Position numbers and translations under genes: made by a program
The notes under the pieces: model-generated
Databases searched by the model: none
What the model was told of the DNA's origin: nothing
The model's input: the letters and a program-made list of their open reading frames with translations, nothing else
Origin: JACVRW01 sp963814095
GTDB taxonomy: Bacteria > Actinomycetota > Thermoleophilia > Solirubrobacterales > Thermoleophilaceae
Direction of reading: 5' to 3'
DNA length: 64,000 nucleotides
NCBI GenBank assembly: GCA_963814095.1
Contig: CAWFBT010000006.1
Span: forward strand, 248,001-312,000
Shown: positions 16,028-24,750 of the stretch, piece by piece
How positions within the stretch are numbered: the first letter of the stretch is position 1
Layout: each line of letters begins with the position of its first letter

Positions 16028-16855
16028 TCAGCCGCTGGCTGCGACGGCGATCGACGCGGCGACGGCGACGACGCCGAGTGCTCCGCAGATGAGCGGCGCC
16101 ACCGACTGCGGCAGGCGCACCTGATCGCCGAGGTCGAACAGCACGACCGCCGCGAGCCCGCCCCCGATCAGCCCGCCGATGTGGCCGCCGATCGAGATGT
16201 TCGGCACCGTGAAGGTGATGACCAGGTTGAGCACGATCCAGATGCCGAGCCCGCTTTCCATCAGGCTCATGCCGCGGTTGCGCGCGTAGACGGCGGCCGC
16301 CGCCATAAGCCCGAAGATCGCGCCCGAGGCGCCGACCGTGAGCCCGTCCGGCTCGAGCAGGAGCGCCCCGAACGAACCGCACAGAAGCGACACGAAGTAG
16401 ATCAGCGCGAAGCGCAGGCGCCCGATCGCCGGCTCGAGCAGGGTGCCGAGGATCCACAGCGAGAGCATGTTGAAGAGCAGGTGGAAGAAGCCGGCGTGCA
16501 GGAAGCCCGCCGTGACGATCCGCCAGTACTCGCCGTCTGCGACCTCGGTGCGCGACAGCGCGCCATCCGTGAGCAGCTGGCTGCCCCCGAGCCCGCCGCC
16601 ACCGGTCGCGCTCGCGCCGCCGAGCGCAGCGCCGAGGAAGACGAGCACGTTGATGCCGATCAGGAGGTAGGTGAGCGTCGGCTCGCCGGAGCGCGCGACC
16701 GAGCCCATCGTCCGCGCCTTCGTGCGCTGGTTCGCGCACTCCGGGCAGCGCATTCCGACCGGCGTCGTGGTCATGCAGTCCGGGCAGATCGGCCTTCCGC
16801 AATTGGAGCAGTGAACGCCGGTCTCGCGGTTCTTATGGCGGTAACAGACCTCCAT
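16028..16855 (-). CDS. Rhomboid-family intramembrane serine protease with N-terminal zinc ribbon
   Basis: 275 residues. A Cys-rich B-box-like zinc domain comes first (Cys4, 16, 19, 24, 27, 37 and 40), then about six membrane spans. The catalytic Ser lies in GASGAIFG near residue 178, the catalytic His in GGHIGGLIGG near 226, and FLHAGFFHLLFNML is the usual HxxxN-type motif. Rhomboids cleave transmembrane helices in the membrane. The zinc-ribbon fusion is common in actinobacteria. Twenty-one bases separate it from the anti-sigma gene upstream, so it may be in the same transcript. Confidence 0.9.
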   Translation of the reverse strand: MEVCYRHKNRETGVHCSNCGRPICPDCMTTTPVGMRCPECANQRTKARTMGSVARSGEPTLTYLLIGINVLVFLGAALGGASATGGGGLGGSQLLTDGALSRTEVADGEYWRIVTAGFLHAGFFHLLFNMLSLWILGTLLEPAIGRLRFALIYFVSLLCGSFGALLLEPDGLTVGASGAIFGLMAAAAVYARNRGMSLMESGLGIWIVLNLVITFTVPNISIGGHIGGLIGGGLAAVVLFDLGDQVRLPQSVAPLICGALGVVAVAASIAVAASG

Positions 16856-16876
16856 CGCAGCGGAGGTCCAGACTAG

Positions 16877-17614
16877 CTACAGCGGGACGCTCAGGATCGG
16901 CTGTTCGCTGGGGGCCGTTGCCCCGCCACGCTGCTCGCGCGTCACGAGCACGGCCTGCGCGTCGCTCAGATCCTCGGGCACCGCCACGGCGCCGCTGCCG
17001 TCGGGGCCGACCTCGAAGGTGGGCTGCGGGATGATCATCCCGCCCCGCTGGACCCAGGCCTGGTAGACCTCGCGGCCGCGCAGATCCGGCATGCCGTTGA
17101 CGCGCAGGATCGCGCCGTCCTGTCCGTCGCCCTCGACCTTCAGGTTGCCGGTCCCCTGCGGGATGCGGCTCTGGTCAACGGTGGCGACCACCGTGCGGCC
17201 ACCGTCGTCGTCGCCACCCAACTGGGCGACGGCGAAGCCCGCCACCAGCCCCAGCAGGAGCGCGCCGAGCGCGAAGGCCGGACGCAGCGAGGGCAGCCGC
17301 AGGCGCTCGCGAAGCGGCGGGCGGGACCGGGCCGGCGGCGCCGCCCACGTCTGCTCGCCTTCGCCTGCGACCGCCTCGCGCGCCTCGCGCTCGACGATCT
17401 CCATGAGCGCGGTCTTGAGGCCCGTCGGCGGCTCGACCTGCTCGACCGAGCGCGGCAGGGCGTCGGCCGCCGGCCGCAGCTGCTCGATCTCGGCGCGGCA
17501 CTCCACGCAGTCCTCCATGTGCAGCTCGAAGGCCTCGCGCTCGTCGTCCGTCAGCGCGCCGAGGAGGTAGGCGCCAATCTCCTCTCGATAGCTCGTGTGA
17601 TCCCTGTCCATCAT
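16877..17614 (-). CDS. RskA-like zinc-binding anti-sigma factor
   Basis: 245 residues. The N-terminal anti-sigma domain has the HxxxCxxC zinc motif (His32, Cys36, Cys39). One membrane helix (FALGALLLGLVAGFAVAQL, about 118-137) leads to an extracytoplasmic RskA domain with QAWVQRGGMIIP and VLVTREQRGG. It should hold the ECF sigma factor encoded just upstream until its outer domain is cleaved. ATG 17614 overlaps the sigma stop (ATGA), which is translational coupling. The adjacent rhomboid is an intramembrane protease, though RskA-type release usually uses site-2 proteases. Confidence 0.9.
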   Translation of the reverse strand: MMDRDHTSYREEIGAYLLGALTDDEREAFELHMEDCVECRAEIEQLRPAADALPRSVEQVEPPTGLKTALMEIVEREAREAVAGEGEQTWAAPPARSRPPLRERLRLPSLRPAFALGALLLGLVAGFAVAQLGGDDDGGRTVVATVDQSRIPQGTGNLKVEGDGQDGAILRVNGMPDLRGREVYQAWVQRGGMIIPQPTFEVGPDGSGAVAVPEDLSDAQAVLVTREQRGGATAPSEQPILSVPL

Positions 17615-18195
17615 GCAAATCCCCCTGCCGCGTAGCCCTCGGAGAGCTGACGCCGCATCTTGTCCAGGCCGAGCCGCATGCGGCCCTTGATCGTGCCCAC
17701 GGGCTCCTCGAGCAACTCGGCGATCTGGCTGTGGCTGAACCCGCCGAAGTAGGCGAGCTCGATGGTCTTGCGCTGCTCGTCCGGCAGCGTCAGGAGCGCG
17801 TCGCGGATGCTGCGCGCCTCCTCCCTGCGCGCCACCTCGACCTCGGTGCGCTCGGGTGCCTCCTGGCGCTCCTCGACGCCCTCCATGGTCTCCCGCCTGC
17901 GGTCGTGGACCGTGCTTCGGCGGAGTGAGTCGATCGTCCGGTTGTGGACGATGCCCAGCACCCATGTCCGTACGCTTCCCCGCGCCTGGTCGTAGCGCAG
18001 TCGGCTGCGCCAGATCGACAGGAAGGCCTCTTGGACTATGTCTTCCGCGGCTCCGCGGTTGCCCACCATCCGGTAGGCGAGCGAGAAGGCCGCGCCGCCA
18101 TGCCGGTCGTAGACCAGCTCGAACGCCCGCGGATTCCCGCTCTGGACGAGCTGCATCACTTCCTCGTCCGCAAGGTCGCGGATGTCTTTGGCCAT
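17611..18195 (-). CDS. ECF RNA polymerase sigma factor (SigK-like)
   Basis: 194 residues. Sigma region 2 spans FELVYDRHGGAAFSLAYRM to EDIVQEAFLSIW, and region 4 spans LTLPDEQRKTIELAYFGG to GTIKGRMRLGLDKMRR. It is the partner of the RskA-like anti-sigma factor that overlaps its stop codon, matching the SigK/RskA type of ECF group. Start ATG 18195. The 76-base divergent gap with the next gene should contain its promoter, but I could not assign -35/-10 boxes with confidence. Confidence 0.92.
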   Translation of the reverse strand: MAKDIRDLADEEVMQLVQSGNPRAFELVYDRHGGAAFSLAYRMVGNRGAAEDIVQEAFLSIWRSRLRYDQARGSVRTWVLGIVHNRTIDSLRRSTVHDRRRETMEGVEERQEAPERTEVEVARREEARSIRDALLTLPDEQRKTIELAYFGGFSHSQIAELLEEPVGTIKGRMRLGLDKMRRQLSEGYAAGGFA

Positions 18196-18271
18196 GGCGG
18201 TGTATTCCTACGCGGCGCAGGTCCCTTTGGATCAGCCGCGAATCCCAGATCAGCTAACGGAAGGATTCGCC

Positions 18272-18694
18272 GTGGAAGAACGGTCTCCCGCCCAGGTATT
18301 CGCCCTCGTGATCGGCCTGACCCTCGTGGTCGCGGGTATCGCCGGCTTCTTCTACAACGCGAGCTTCGACACCGGCGACGACCTTCCTCGCGACGCCGTG
18401 ATCGGCATCCTCGACGTGAACGGCTGGCACAACGTGGTGCATATAGCCACCGGAGTCATCGCCCTGGCACTGGCCGGCTCGTACGACGCCGCGAGGCTCT
18501 TCGCCATCTGGGCCGGGGCCGTGTACATCCTGATCGCCGTTGCGGGGTTCATCAGCGGAGACGGCGGCGTGCTCGTCGGGCTCGTCCCAGTCAACACCGA
18601 GGACAACGTGCTGCACCTGCTGATCGGGATCGCCGGCCTCGGCGCCGGGTTCGCAACGCCGACCGTCGAGCCGCCGAGCCTCGCCGCGGCCTAG
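18272..18694 (+). CDS. DUF4383 membrane protein
   Basis: 140 residues from GTG 18272 (GGAAGG eight bases upstream). Four membrane spans: FALVIGLTLVVAGIAGFF, HNVVHIATGVIALALAG, LFAIWAGAVYILIAVAGF and NVLHLLIGIAGLGAGF. The HNxxH and NxLHLLIG motifs mark DUF4383, a small integral membrane family of unknown function that is common in actinobacteria. It is divergent from the sigma gene and its stop overlaps the convergent membrane protein gene by 4 bases. Confidence 0.8.
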   Translation: MEERSPAQVFALVIGLTLVVAGIAGFFYNASFDTGDDLPRDAVIGILDVNGWHNVVHIATGVIALALAGSYDAARLFAIWAGAVYILIAVAGFISGDGGVLVGLVPVNTEDNVLHLLIGIAGLGAGFATPTVEPPSLAAA

Positions 18695-19026
18695 CGGCGC
18701 AGGCGCTTGCGGACGTCCGTGGCGACGCCGCGCATGCTGCGCTGGAGCGCCTTGACGCCGGTCACCTGACGCTTCTTGTGCTGCTGGCGGGCGCGGACCA
18801 GGACGAGCCCGCCGGCGGCTGCGCTGCCGACGACGATGGCCGTGACCGTGGGCACCCAGTTGCGCGGATCGCGCATGGCCGAGAGCTCCCAGTCCGCGAG
18901 TTCGTCGGCCGCTGCCTCGGTCAGCTCGGAAAGGCCGCGCTCCAGCCTGTCCGACAGCCGCTCGGGAGGCTCGACCGGTACGAGGGCCGAGCGGAGCATC
19001 TGTTCCACACGTTCGACGTCACTCAT
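18691..19026 (-). CDS. Single-span membrane protein, probable anti-sigma partner
   Basis: 111 residues. A soluble helical N-terminus (VERVEQMLRSALVPVEPPERLSDRL, residues 4-28), one membrane span (VTAIVVGSAAAGGLVLV, about 60-76) and a very basic C-terminus. Its start overlaps the 3' end of the ECF sigma gene by 8 bases, the usual layout for an anti-sigma factor. No HxxxCxxC zinc motif is present, so the assignment rests on context. Confidence 0.6.
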   Translation of the reverse strand: MSDVERVEQMLRSALVPVEPPERLSDRLERGLSELTEAAADELADWELSAMRDPRNWVPTVTAIVVGSAAAGGLVLVRARQQHKKRQVTGVKALQRSMRGVATDVRKRLRR

Positions 19027-19558
19027 CGGCCTGGTCCTCCTTCAACCCCTGCTCGAGCTGCCTTATCGCTCTGTGAATCAACACCTTCGTGGCCCCTTCG
19101 GAGCGGCCGAGCGCCCGTGCGATCTCGCGATTGTCCATGTCGAGCGCAAAGCGCATGATCAGTGCCTCGCGGCGATCGTCGGGCAGTTTCGATACGCCCT
19201 CGAGAACCTCCTTCACCTCCTCGCGCTCCTCCACCACGCGCTCCGTGTCGAGCGGCGCGGACAGGATCGCGGCGTCGTCGAGGTTCGTCTGGGGCCTGCG
19301 CGAGCGGTCGCGGTAGTAGTTCGCGGCCAGGTTGTGGGCGATCCGGATGAGCCACGGCCGCAGCGGGCGCCCGTTCGACTCGCGCTGGGCCCGCTCGAAG
19401 TGGCGATAGGCCTGCACGAAGGTCTGCTCGGTGATGTCCTCGGCGTCGTGGTGATTGCCGATCCGGTAGTAGGCGTACGAGTAGACGTCGCGCAGGTGCG
19501 CCCGGTAGAGCTCCGTGAAGTCGCGGTCGAGACGCTGCTTGTCGGCCAGTTCGGGCAC
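19019..19558 (-). CDS. ECF RNA polymerase sigma factor
   Basis: 179 residues from GTG 19558. Region 2 reads YRAHLRDVYSYAYYRIGNHHDAEDITEQTFVQAY and LRPWLIRIAHNLAANYYRDR; region 4 reads LPDDRREALIMRFALDMDNREIARALGRSEGATKVLIHRAIRQL. It differs clearly from the SigK-like factor 1.4 kb away. The downstream overlapping small membrane protein is its probable regulator. Confidence 0.9.
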   Translation of the reverse strand: MPELADKQRLDRDFTELYRAHLRDVYSYAYYRIGNHHDAEDITEQTFVQAYRHFERAQRESNGRPLRPWLIRIAHNLAANYYRDRSRRPQTNLDDAAILSAPLDTERVVEEREEVKEVLEGVSKLPDDRREALIMRFALDMDNREIARALGRSEGATKVLIHRAIRQLEQGLKEDQADE

Positions 19559-19581
19559 CCGTCATCGGAGCGTACTCCCGC

Positions 19582-21174
19582 TCAGGCGGCGTGGCTCTTG
19601 TGGCGGAGCGGACGCGCCGAGCGCACGCTCTCGAGCCACTGATCGGGCGAGGCCTCACCTTCGAGCACCTCACTGAGGCCTGCTGTGACCGGGGCGTCGA
19701 TGCCGCGCCGCTCGAACGCGAGCTCGAGCAGCGGCACGGTGGCGCGCGAGTCGGCGGTCTGACCGCCCGCGATCGCGCTCGCCACGAGGTCGCCCGCGCC
19801 GGCGAGCCCGGCGAAGGTCTCGCTGCGGCCGCCGCTCGTCACGGCGAGCTCGTGGACCTCCGCGAAGACACGCCCGGCGGCCGCTCCCGCGAGCGTCGCG
19901 CCGCCCGGGGCGGCGACGGCCGAGGCCAGCGCGGCAGCAGTGGTGGCGCACGCCGCGAACTCCGTGCCGGTCACGTCATCGGTTGCGTCCGCGCTGAGGC
20001 CACCCGCCGCCAGCACGTCGCGGAGCTGGCGGCGCAGGTCCGGGTCGCGCGTCGCGACGACCGCCGAGGCGCCCTGCTCGATCATCTCGCGCGCGTGCGC
20101 CGGGCCCGCCAGCGTCGCGACCGCGCGGGCCCGCACCCGCTCGGAGACGAACGCCGCGGGCGTCGTTCCGAGCGGCGGCACGAGGCCCTTCGAGGCGACC
20201 AGCACGGACGAGCGGTCGTGCATCCGCGTGCCGACCTCGCCGAGCACGGCCGCCAGGCTCGCGCAGGGCACGGCGAGCACCACGACGTCGACGCCGGTCA
20301 GATCGAGCTCGGGGACCGTCCGGACGCTGATCGCGGGGTCGAGCTCGACGCCCGGCAGGTAGGGGGCGTTGACGCGCTCGGCCTCGAGGCGCTCGGCCTG
20401 TGCCGCGCTGCGGCACGCGAGCTGCACCTGGAGCCCGGCGCGCGCCAGCACGACCGAGGCAGCGGTGCCCATGGAGCCCCCGCCGATGACGGCGGCGGTC
20501 CTCAGCGGCGGCAGCCCGCCGAGCCACTCCCACTGCAGCTCGACGCACGGCCAGATGCGCTCGGTCACCTCGCTCGCGAGGAACGGCGACGGGTCCTCCA
20601 CGCGCGGGAAGGTCAGCGGAGCGCCAAAGCGCAGATGCACCTTGACCGGCCTGAACTTCCAGCCGTCGCGCGCGCGCTCGGAGCCCGTGACCGCGATCGG
20701 CACGACCGGCTTGCCGCTCTCGAGCGCGAGCCGGCCCACGCCGCGCTTCGGGCGCTGCAACGAGCCGGTGCGGATGCGCGTTCCCTCGGGGAAGATCACG
20801 ACCGCGTGGCCGCTCTCGAGGAGCGCCAGCGCGGTTGCGACCGACTCCTCGTCCGCCTCCCCGCGCCGCACCGGGAAGGCGCCCAGGCAGTTGAGGACCC
20901 AGCCCAGCAGCGGGTTCTTGAACATCTCCCGCTTGGCCATGAAGAAGATCGGCGCCTTCACCGTGCAGCCGATCGCGAACGGGTCGAGGAAGCTGCGGTG
21001 GTTGGAGGCGAGGATGACTCCGCCCGCCGGGATGTGCTCACGACCGAGCCGGCGCACGCGGAAGTACAGGAGGATCGCCGGCTTCACGATCATCCGGATC
21101 GGCCAGTAGACGGGCTTGAAAACGCCACGCCGGCGCGTGCGCTCGTGGTAGACCTCGAGCGGGCGGGGCGTCAC
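19582..21174 (-). CDS. Fusion of PlsC-type acyltransferase and degenerate GpsA-like dehydrogenase
   Basis: 530 residues from GTG 21174 (GAGGAGGGACA upstream). Residues 20-215 are a 1-acylglycerol-3-phosphate acyltransferase domain with NHRSFLD (His59-x4-Asp64) and FPEGTR (128-133). Residues 225-530 are a glycerol-3-phosphate dehydrogenase fold: Rossmann GGGSMG at 231, VLVASKG with Lys329, LAGPAHAREM, and FAGLAGAGDLV. The catalytic Lys-Asn pair of GpsA (usually GALKNV) is Thr411-Thr412, and the GGRNR Arg-Asn is Gln-Thr. The acyltransferase looks active; the dehydrogenase half probably is not, or has changed its job. Confidence 0.85.
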   Translation of the reverse strand: MTPRPLEVYHERTRRRGVFKPVYWPIRMIVKPAILLYFRVRRLGREHIPAGGVILASNHRSFLDPFAIGCTVKAPIFFMAKREMFKNPLLGWVLNCLGAFPVRRGEADEESVATALALLESGHAVVIFPEGTRIRTGSLQRPKRGVGRLALESGKPVVPIAVTGSERARDGWKFRPVKVHLRFGAPLTFPRVEDPSPFLASEVTERIWPCVELQWEWLGGLPPLRTAAVIGGGSMGTAASVVLARAGLQVQLACRSAAQAERLEAERVNAPYLPGVELDPAISVRTVPELDLTGVDVVVLAVPCASLAAVLGEVGTRMHDRSSVLVASKGLVPPLGTTPAAFVSERVRARAVATLAGPAHAREMIEQGASAVVATRDPDLRRQLRDVLAAGGLSADATDDVTGTEFAACATTAAALASAVAAPGGATLAGAAAGRVFAEVHELAVTSGGRSETFAGLAGAGDLVASAIAGGQTADSRATVPLLELAFERRGIDAPVTAGLSEVLEGEASPDQWLESVRSARPLRHKSHAA

Positions 21175-21239
21175 TGTCCCTCCTCCGCAGGCATGTGAAC
21201 CCCTACCCGCCGCCGCCAGGCTCGTTACGCTGCTGGGCG

Positions 21240-21770
21240 ATGGAGTTGCGACGACCGCTGAACGGCGCAATCGCCGGCGCCACCGCGGCCGCCGTCTGGG
21301 CCGGCCAGCAGCCACTCGACAAGCGCGTCTTCGGGTCGGACTACGACGACGTGCAGCTGCTCGGCAAGCTCGTCGCACGCGGTCCCGCCGCCACGGCCGC
21401 CGGTCTCGCGATGCACATGGCAAACGGTGCGCTGTTCGGCGCCGTGTACGCGCTGGTGCGGCCGGTCGTCCCAGCGCCGCCTCTGGTCACGGGCGCAGCC
21501 GCCGGCCTCGCCGAGCACTTCGCGCTGTGGCCGCTCGGCCGCGTCGTCGACCGCGTGCACCCGGCGCGGGCCGAGCTCGAGCCGCTCACCGGCAACCGGC
21601 GCGCCCTGGCGCAGGCGACCTGGCGCCACCTGCTCTTCGGGGTGACGCTCGCCGAGATCGAGCGGCGTCTCAACGACATCGCCGAGTTCGAGCCGCTCGA
21701 GGAGGTGCCGGCCTCCTCCAACGGGCACGGGAACCTCGAGCACGCCGCCGTCGGCGCCACCGAGTCCTAG
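21240..21770 (+). CDS. Hypothetical membrane-associated protein
   Basis: 176 residues from ATG 21240. It has Gly/Ala-rich helices (GAIAGATAAAVWAG, MHMANGALFGAVYALV, LVTGAAAGLAEHFALWPLGRVVD) that could be short membrane spans, with an acidic C-terminus. It is similar in style to DUF1440/YagU-like proteins, but I do not claim membership. The gene stands alone, divergent from the PlsC-GpsA fusion and followed by tRNA-Thr. Confidence 0.55.
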   Translation: MELRRPLNGAIAGATAAAVWAGQQPLDKRVFGSDYDDVQLLGKLVARGPAATAAGLAMHMANGALFGAVYALVRPVVPAPPLVTGAAAGLAEHFALWPLGRVVDRVHPARAELEPLTGNRRALAQATWRHLLFGVTLAEIERRLNDIAEFEPLEEVPASSNGHGNLEHAAVGATES

Positions 21771-21788
21771 ACTCGCTCGCAGATCCCT

Positions 21789-21862
21789 GCCGGAGTAGCT
21801 CAGTTGGCCAGAGCGCCGCTCTTGTAAAGCGGATGTCGCGGGTTCGAATCCCGCCTCCGGCT
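21789..21862 (+). tRNA. tRNA-Thr (anticodon TGT)
   Basis: 74 bases forming a full cloverleaf: acceptor GCCGGAG/CTCCGGC, D arm with AGCTCAGTTGG, anticodon stem CCGCT/AGCGG with loop CTTGTAA (anticodon TGT), and T arm GCGGG-TTCGAAT-CCCGC. The discriminator is T. The 3' CCA is not encoded. Confidence 0.95.
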
Positions 21863-21867
21863 CCTCC

Positions 21868-22536
21868 TTACAGCAGCACCTGGCGCGAGTTCAGGTGCGC
21901 GCCCACCTTGCGCTTCACGCGCTGCAGAGCGTTGTCGACGGTCTTCGTGTCGCACTCGAGCCGCGCCGCGATCGCCTCGTAGCTGTGACCGTCGAGATAG
22001 AGCGAGAGCACCGAGCTCTCGAGCTCCGAGAGCACGCTCGACAGACAGGCGACGAGGCAATGGAGCTCCTCGGTCGAGATCACCTGGTTGACGGGGTCGT
22101 GCGCGCTCGGCCCCGGCAGGAGCTCGTCGAGCGTCGGGTCGCCGTCGCCTCCGCCCGCCGCCGGCGTCTGCGAGAACGAGACGTACTCGTTCAGCGGCGT
22201 GTGCTTGTTGCGCGTGGAGGTCTTCACCGCCGTGATGATCTGACGCGTGATGCAGAGCTCGGCGAAGTTGCGGAAGCTCGACTCGCGGTCCGACCGGTAG
22301 TCGCGCACGGCCTTGTAGAGGCCGACGAGGCCTTCCTGGATGAGATCGTCGGCGTCGCCGCCGATCAGGAAGTACGAGGAGGCTTTGAGGCGCACGAAGC
22401 CGTAGTAGCGCTTGACGATGCGGTCGTAAGCGTCCTTCTTGCCCTGCTTGGCGAGCGCGATCAGATAGTGATCGTCAAGCTCGACTTGAGAGTGAGATTT
22501 AAAGCTCGCCGGACGGGAGGTAATGGAAGCAGCCAT
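21868..22536 (-). CDS. Sigma-70 family factor similar to sporulation SigH
   Basis: 222 residues. Region 2 has YLIALAKQGKKDAYDRIVKRYYGFVRLKASSYFLIGGDADDLIQEGLVGLYKAVRDY, closely like Bacillus SigH; region 4 reads LSELESSVLSLYLDGHSYEAIAARLECDTKTVDNALQRVKRK. It is larger than an ECF factor and has no anti-sigma gene beside it. A good Shine-Dalgarno (GAGGAGC) precedes ATG 22536. The 131 bases upstream hold no other gene. In Firmicutes SigH starts sporulation; in this actinobacterium the role is more likely stress or growth-phase control. Confidence 0.85.
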   Translation of the reverse strand: MAASITSRPASFKSHSQVELDDHYLIALAKQGKKDAYDRIVKRYYGFVRLKASSYFLIGGDADDLIQEGLVGLYKAVRDYRSDRESSFRNFAELCITRQIITAVKTSTRNKHTPLNEYVSFSQTPAAGGGDGDPTLDELLPGPSAHDPVNQVISTEELHCLVACLSSVLSELESSVLSLYLDGHSYEAIAARLECDTKTVDNALQRVKRKVGAHLNSRQVLL

Positions 22537-22667
22537 CGAAAGCTCCTCTTCGGGCCGGCAAAGGCCCCTGAAGCTCGTGACGCACTACCTCCCCTGGCGT
22601 CAGGTTGTATCTGAAGGCGAGGCCTAAAGCTCGACTTCAGCCTGATCTGCCGGGCAGTATTGCCTTG

Positions 22668-23372
22668 TTATGGAGCCCTGTCAAGGCCCTTTCGAAAGTG
22701 CAAGATTCCGTACACCAGCGCGGCGGCAGCAGTCGAGACGTTCAGCGAGCCGACGCGGCCCGGATGCGGTAGGTGGATCAGCTCGTCGCAGGCGGAGGCC
22801 ACGCGCGGCCTGAGCCCCCGGCCCTCGGAGCCCAGCACAAGCACCACGCGGCCGCGATAGTCGGGCCGGTGGTACGGGACGCGGGCGTCCGCCGCGGCGC
22901 CGTAGACCCAGGCCTCGTGGTCCTTCGCGCTGCCGAGCCACTCCGCCAGATTGCGGACGCGCGCGACGTCCAGGTGCTCGACCGCGCCGGCCGAGGCCTT
23001 GCAGACGGCGGGCGTGACCTCCGCCGAGCGGCGCTCGGGCAGCACCACCCCCGAGCAGCCCGCCGACTCGGCCACGCGGCAGACCGCGCCGAGGTTGTGC
23101 GGGTCCTGGATCTCGTCGAGCGCCAGCACGAGCGCGTCCTCCGGCGCGAGCAGCGAATCCGCATCCGCGTAGCCGTAGGCCTCGACCTCCGCGCAGATGC
23201 CCTGGTGGTCTGGCGAGCCGGCGCGCTCCTCGACCTCCTCGACCGAGACGATGCGCGAGTCGACCTCGGCGAGCAGCACCTCGTGTGCGGCGCGCTCGGT
23301 GGCATAGACGTGCTGCACGCGGCGCTTGCCGCGAATCGCCTCGCGCACCGGGTTGCGCCCGTAGACGATCAC
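22668..23372 (-). CDS. rlmB: 23S rRNA (guanosine-2'-O)-methyltransferase RlmB (TrmH family)
   Basis: 234 residues, a SPOUT methyltransferase for G2251 of 23S rRNA. The N-terminal substrate-binding domain opens with VYGRNPVREAI. The knotted catalytic domain has the three TrmH motifs: LDEIQDPHNLGAVCR, LVLGSEGRGLRP, and IHLPHPGRVGSLNVSTAAAALVYGI. Start GTG 23372 overlaps the cysS stop (GTGA). The cysS-rlmB order is common in Gram-positive bacteria. Confidence 0.93.
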   Translation of the reverse strand: MIVYGRNPVREAIRGKRRVQHVYATERAAHEVLLAEVDSRIVSVEEVEERAGSPDHQGICAEVEAYGYADADSLLAPEDALVLALDEIQDPHNLGAVCRVAESAGCSGVVLPERRSAEVTPAVCKASAGAVEHLDVARVRNLAEWLGSAKDHEAWVYGAAADARVPYHRPDYRGRVVLVLGSEGRGLRPRVASACDELIHLPHPGRVGSLNVSTAAAALVYGILHFRKGLDRAP

Positions 23373-24739
23373 GCCGGGCCGAGCGGCACGAGCTTGGCTC
23401 CGTCCGGCGTGTCGCGAATCTGCCAGCCGGCCGCCGCGAGCTCGTCGCGGATCGCGTCGGCCCGCTCGAAGTCGCGGGCGGCGCGCGCCGCGTCGCGCTC
23501 CTCGGCGAGCCGCAGCAGCTCGTCGGGCGCCCCCTCGTCGCCGGCGTCCAGCAGCGACTCGAGGCCGAGCACGTACAGCATCTCCCCGAGCCGTCCGGGG
23601 CCGAGCGTCTCGCCCGCGTCGATGCGCCGGTTGGCCTCGGCGACCCACTCGAACAGGACGGCGAGCGCCTGCGGAGTGTTGAAGTCGTCGGCGAGCGCGT
23701 CGAAGAAGCGCTCCGCGTAGGCGTCCATGCCCGGCGGCGCCTCTGCCTCCGGGTCGAGCCGGCGCGCGAGCTCGCGCACCCGGTCCGCCGTCCGTCCCGC
23801 GGTCGCCAGCAGCTCCTCGCTGTACGCGAGCGGCTTGCGGTAGTGGCCGCCGGCCAGCCACATCAGGAACGCTTCGCGCCCGAACTCTTCGAGCGCGCCG
23901 TGCAGCAGCCTGATGTTGCCGACCGACTTCGCCATCTTCTCGGCGCCCATCTCGACCATGCCGTTGTGCATCCACACGCGCGCGAGCGGCCTGCCGCGCG
24001 CGGCCTCGGTCTGGGCGATCTCGTTCTCGTGATGCGGGAAGACAAGGTCCGAACCACCGCCGTGCACCTCGAAGTCGACGCCGAGGATCTCCTCCGCCAT
24101 CGCCGAGCACTCGATGTGCCAGCCCGGCCGGCCTTCGCCCCAGGGCGACTCCCAGAAGGTGTCCTCTCCCTCCTTGCGCGCCTTCCAGAGGGCGAAGTCC
24201 TGCGGCGCCTCCTTGACCTCGGCGGCGTCGTCGCCCTCGCCCTGCTGCATCTCATCGAGCGGGCGGTTCGAGAGCTTCCCGTAGTCCGGATAGCTCGCGA
24301 CCCGGAAATAGACGTCGCCGCGTGCCTCGTAGGCGTGGCCGGACTCGACCAGCGCCTCGATCAGCTCGACGATCGGCCCGATCGTCTCGGTCGCGAGCGG
24401 CTCCGAGTCGGGCCTGCCGAGGCCGAGACCGTCGGTGTCCGCGATGTACGCGTCGGTCATCTCGCGGGCGAGCTCGGCGCTCGCGACGCCGCGCTCGCGG
24501 GCGGCGTCGTAGATCTTGTCGTTGACGTCCGTGATGTTGGCGACGAAGCGCGTGTCGTAGCCCTCGTGCTCGAGGAAGCGCTTGAGCAGGGCGAACACGA
24601 CGAACGGGCGCGCGTTCCCGACGTGCACGCGGCCGTAGACGGTGGGCCCGCAGGCGTAGATCCCGACCTTGCCGGGCTCACGCGGCTCGAGCGTGGTCAC
24701 GGCGCCGCGCAGGGTGTCGTTGAGGCGGATCGTCCGCAC
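23369..24739 (-). CDS. cysS: Cysteinyl-tRNA synthetase
   Basis: 456 residues. Class I synthetase with the HIGH-equivalent PTVYGRVHVGNAR and zinc Cys in ACGPTVYG, FVANITDVNDKI, the block GWHIECSAM with the zinc ligands, GGGSDLVFPHHENEIAQ, and the KMSKS loop EKMAKSVGN. All expected catalytic motifs are present. The start is GTG 24739 (VRTIRLNDTL), 11 bases after the amidase stop. An upstream extension would run into the amidase gene. Part of the minus-strand housekeeping operon. Confidence 0.95.
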   Translation of the reverse strand: MRTIRLNDTLRGAVTTLEPREPGKVGIYACGPTVYGRVHVGNARPFVVFALLKRFLEHEGYDTRFVANITDVNDKIYDAARERGVASAELAREMTDAYIADTDGLGLGRPDSEPLATETIGPIVELIEALVESGHAYEARGDVYFRVASYPDYGKLSNRPLDEMQQGEGDDAAEVKEAPQDFALWKARKEGEDTFWESPWGEGRPGWHIECSAMAEEILGVDFEVHGGGSDLVFPHHENEIAQTEAARGRPLARVWMHNGMVEMGAEKMAKSVGNIRLLHGALEEFGREAFLMWLAGGHYRKPLAYSEELLATAGRTADRVRELARRLDPEAEAPPGMDAYAERFFDALADDFNTPQALAVLFEWVAEANRRIDAGETLGPGRLGEMLYVLGLESLLDAGDEGAPDELLRLAEERDAARAARDFERADAIRDELAAAGWQIRDTPDGAKLVPLGPA

Positions 24740-24750
24740 GGGCGTCAAGG

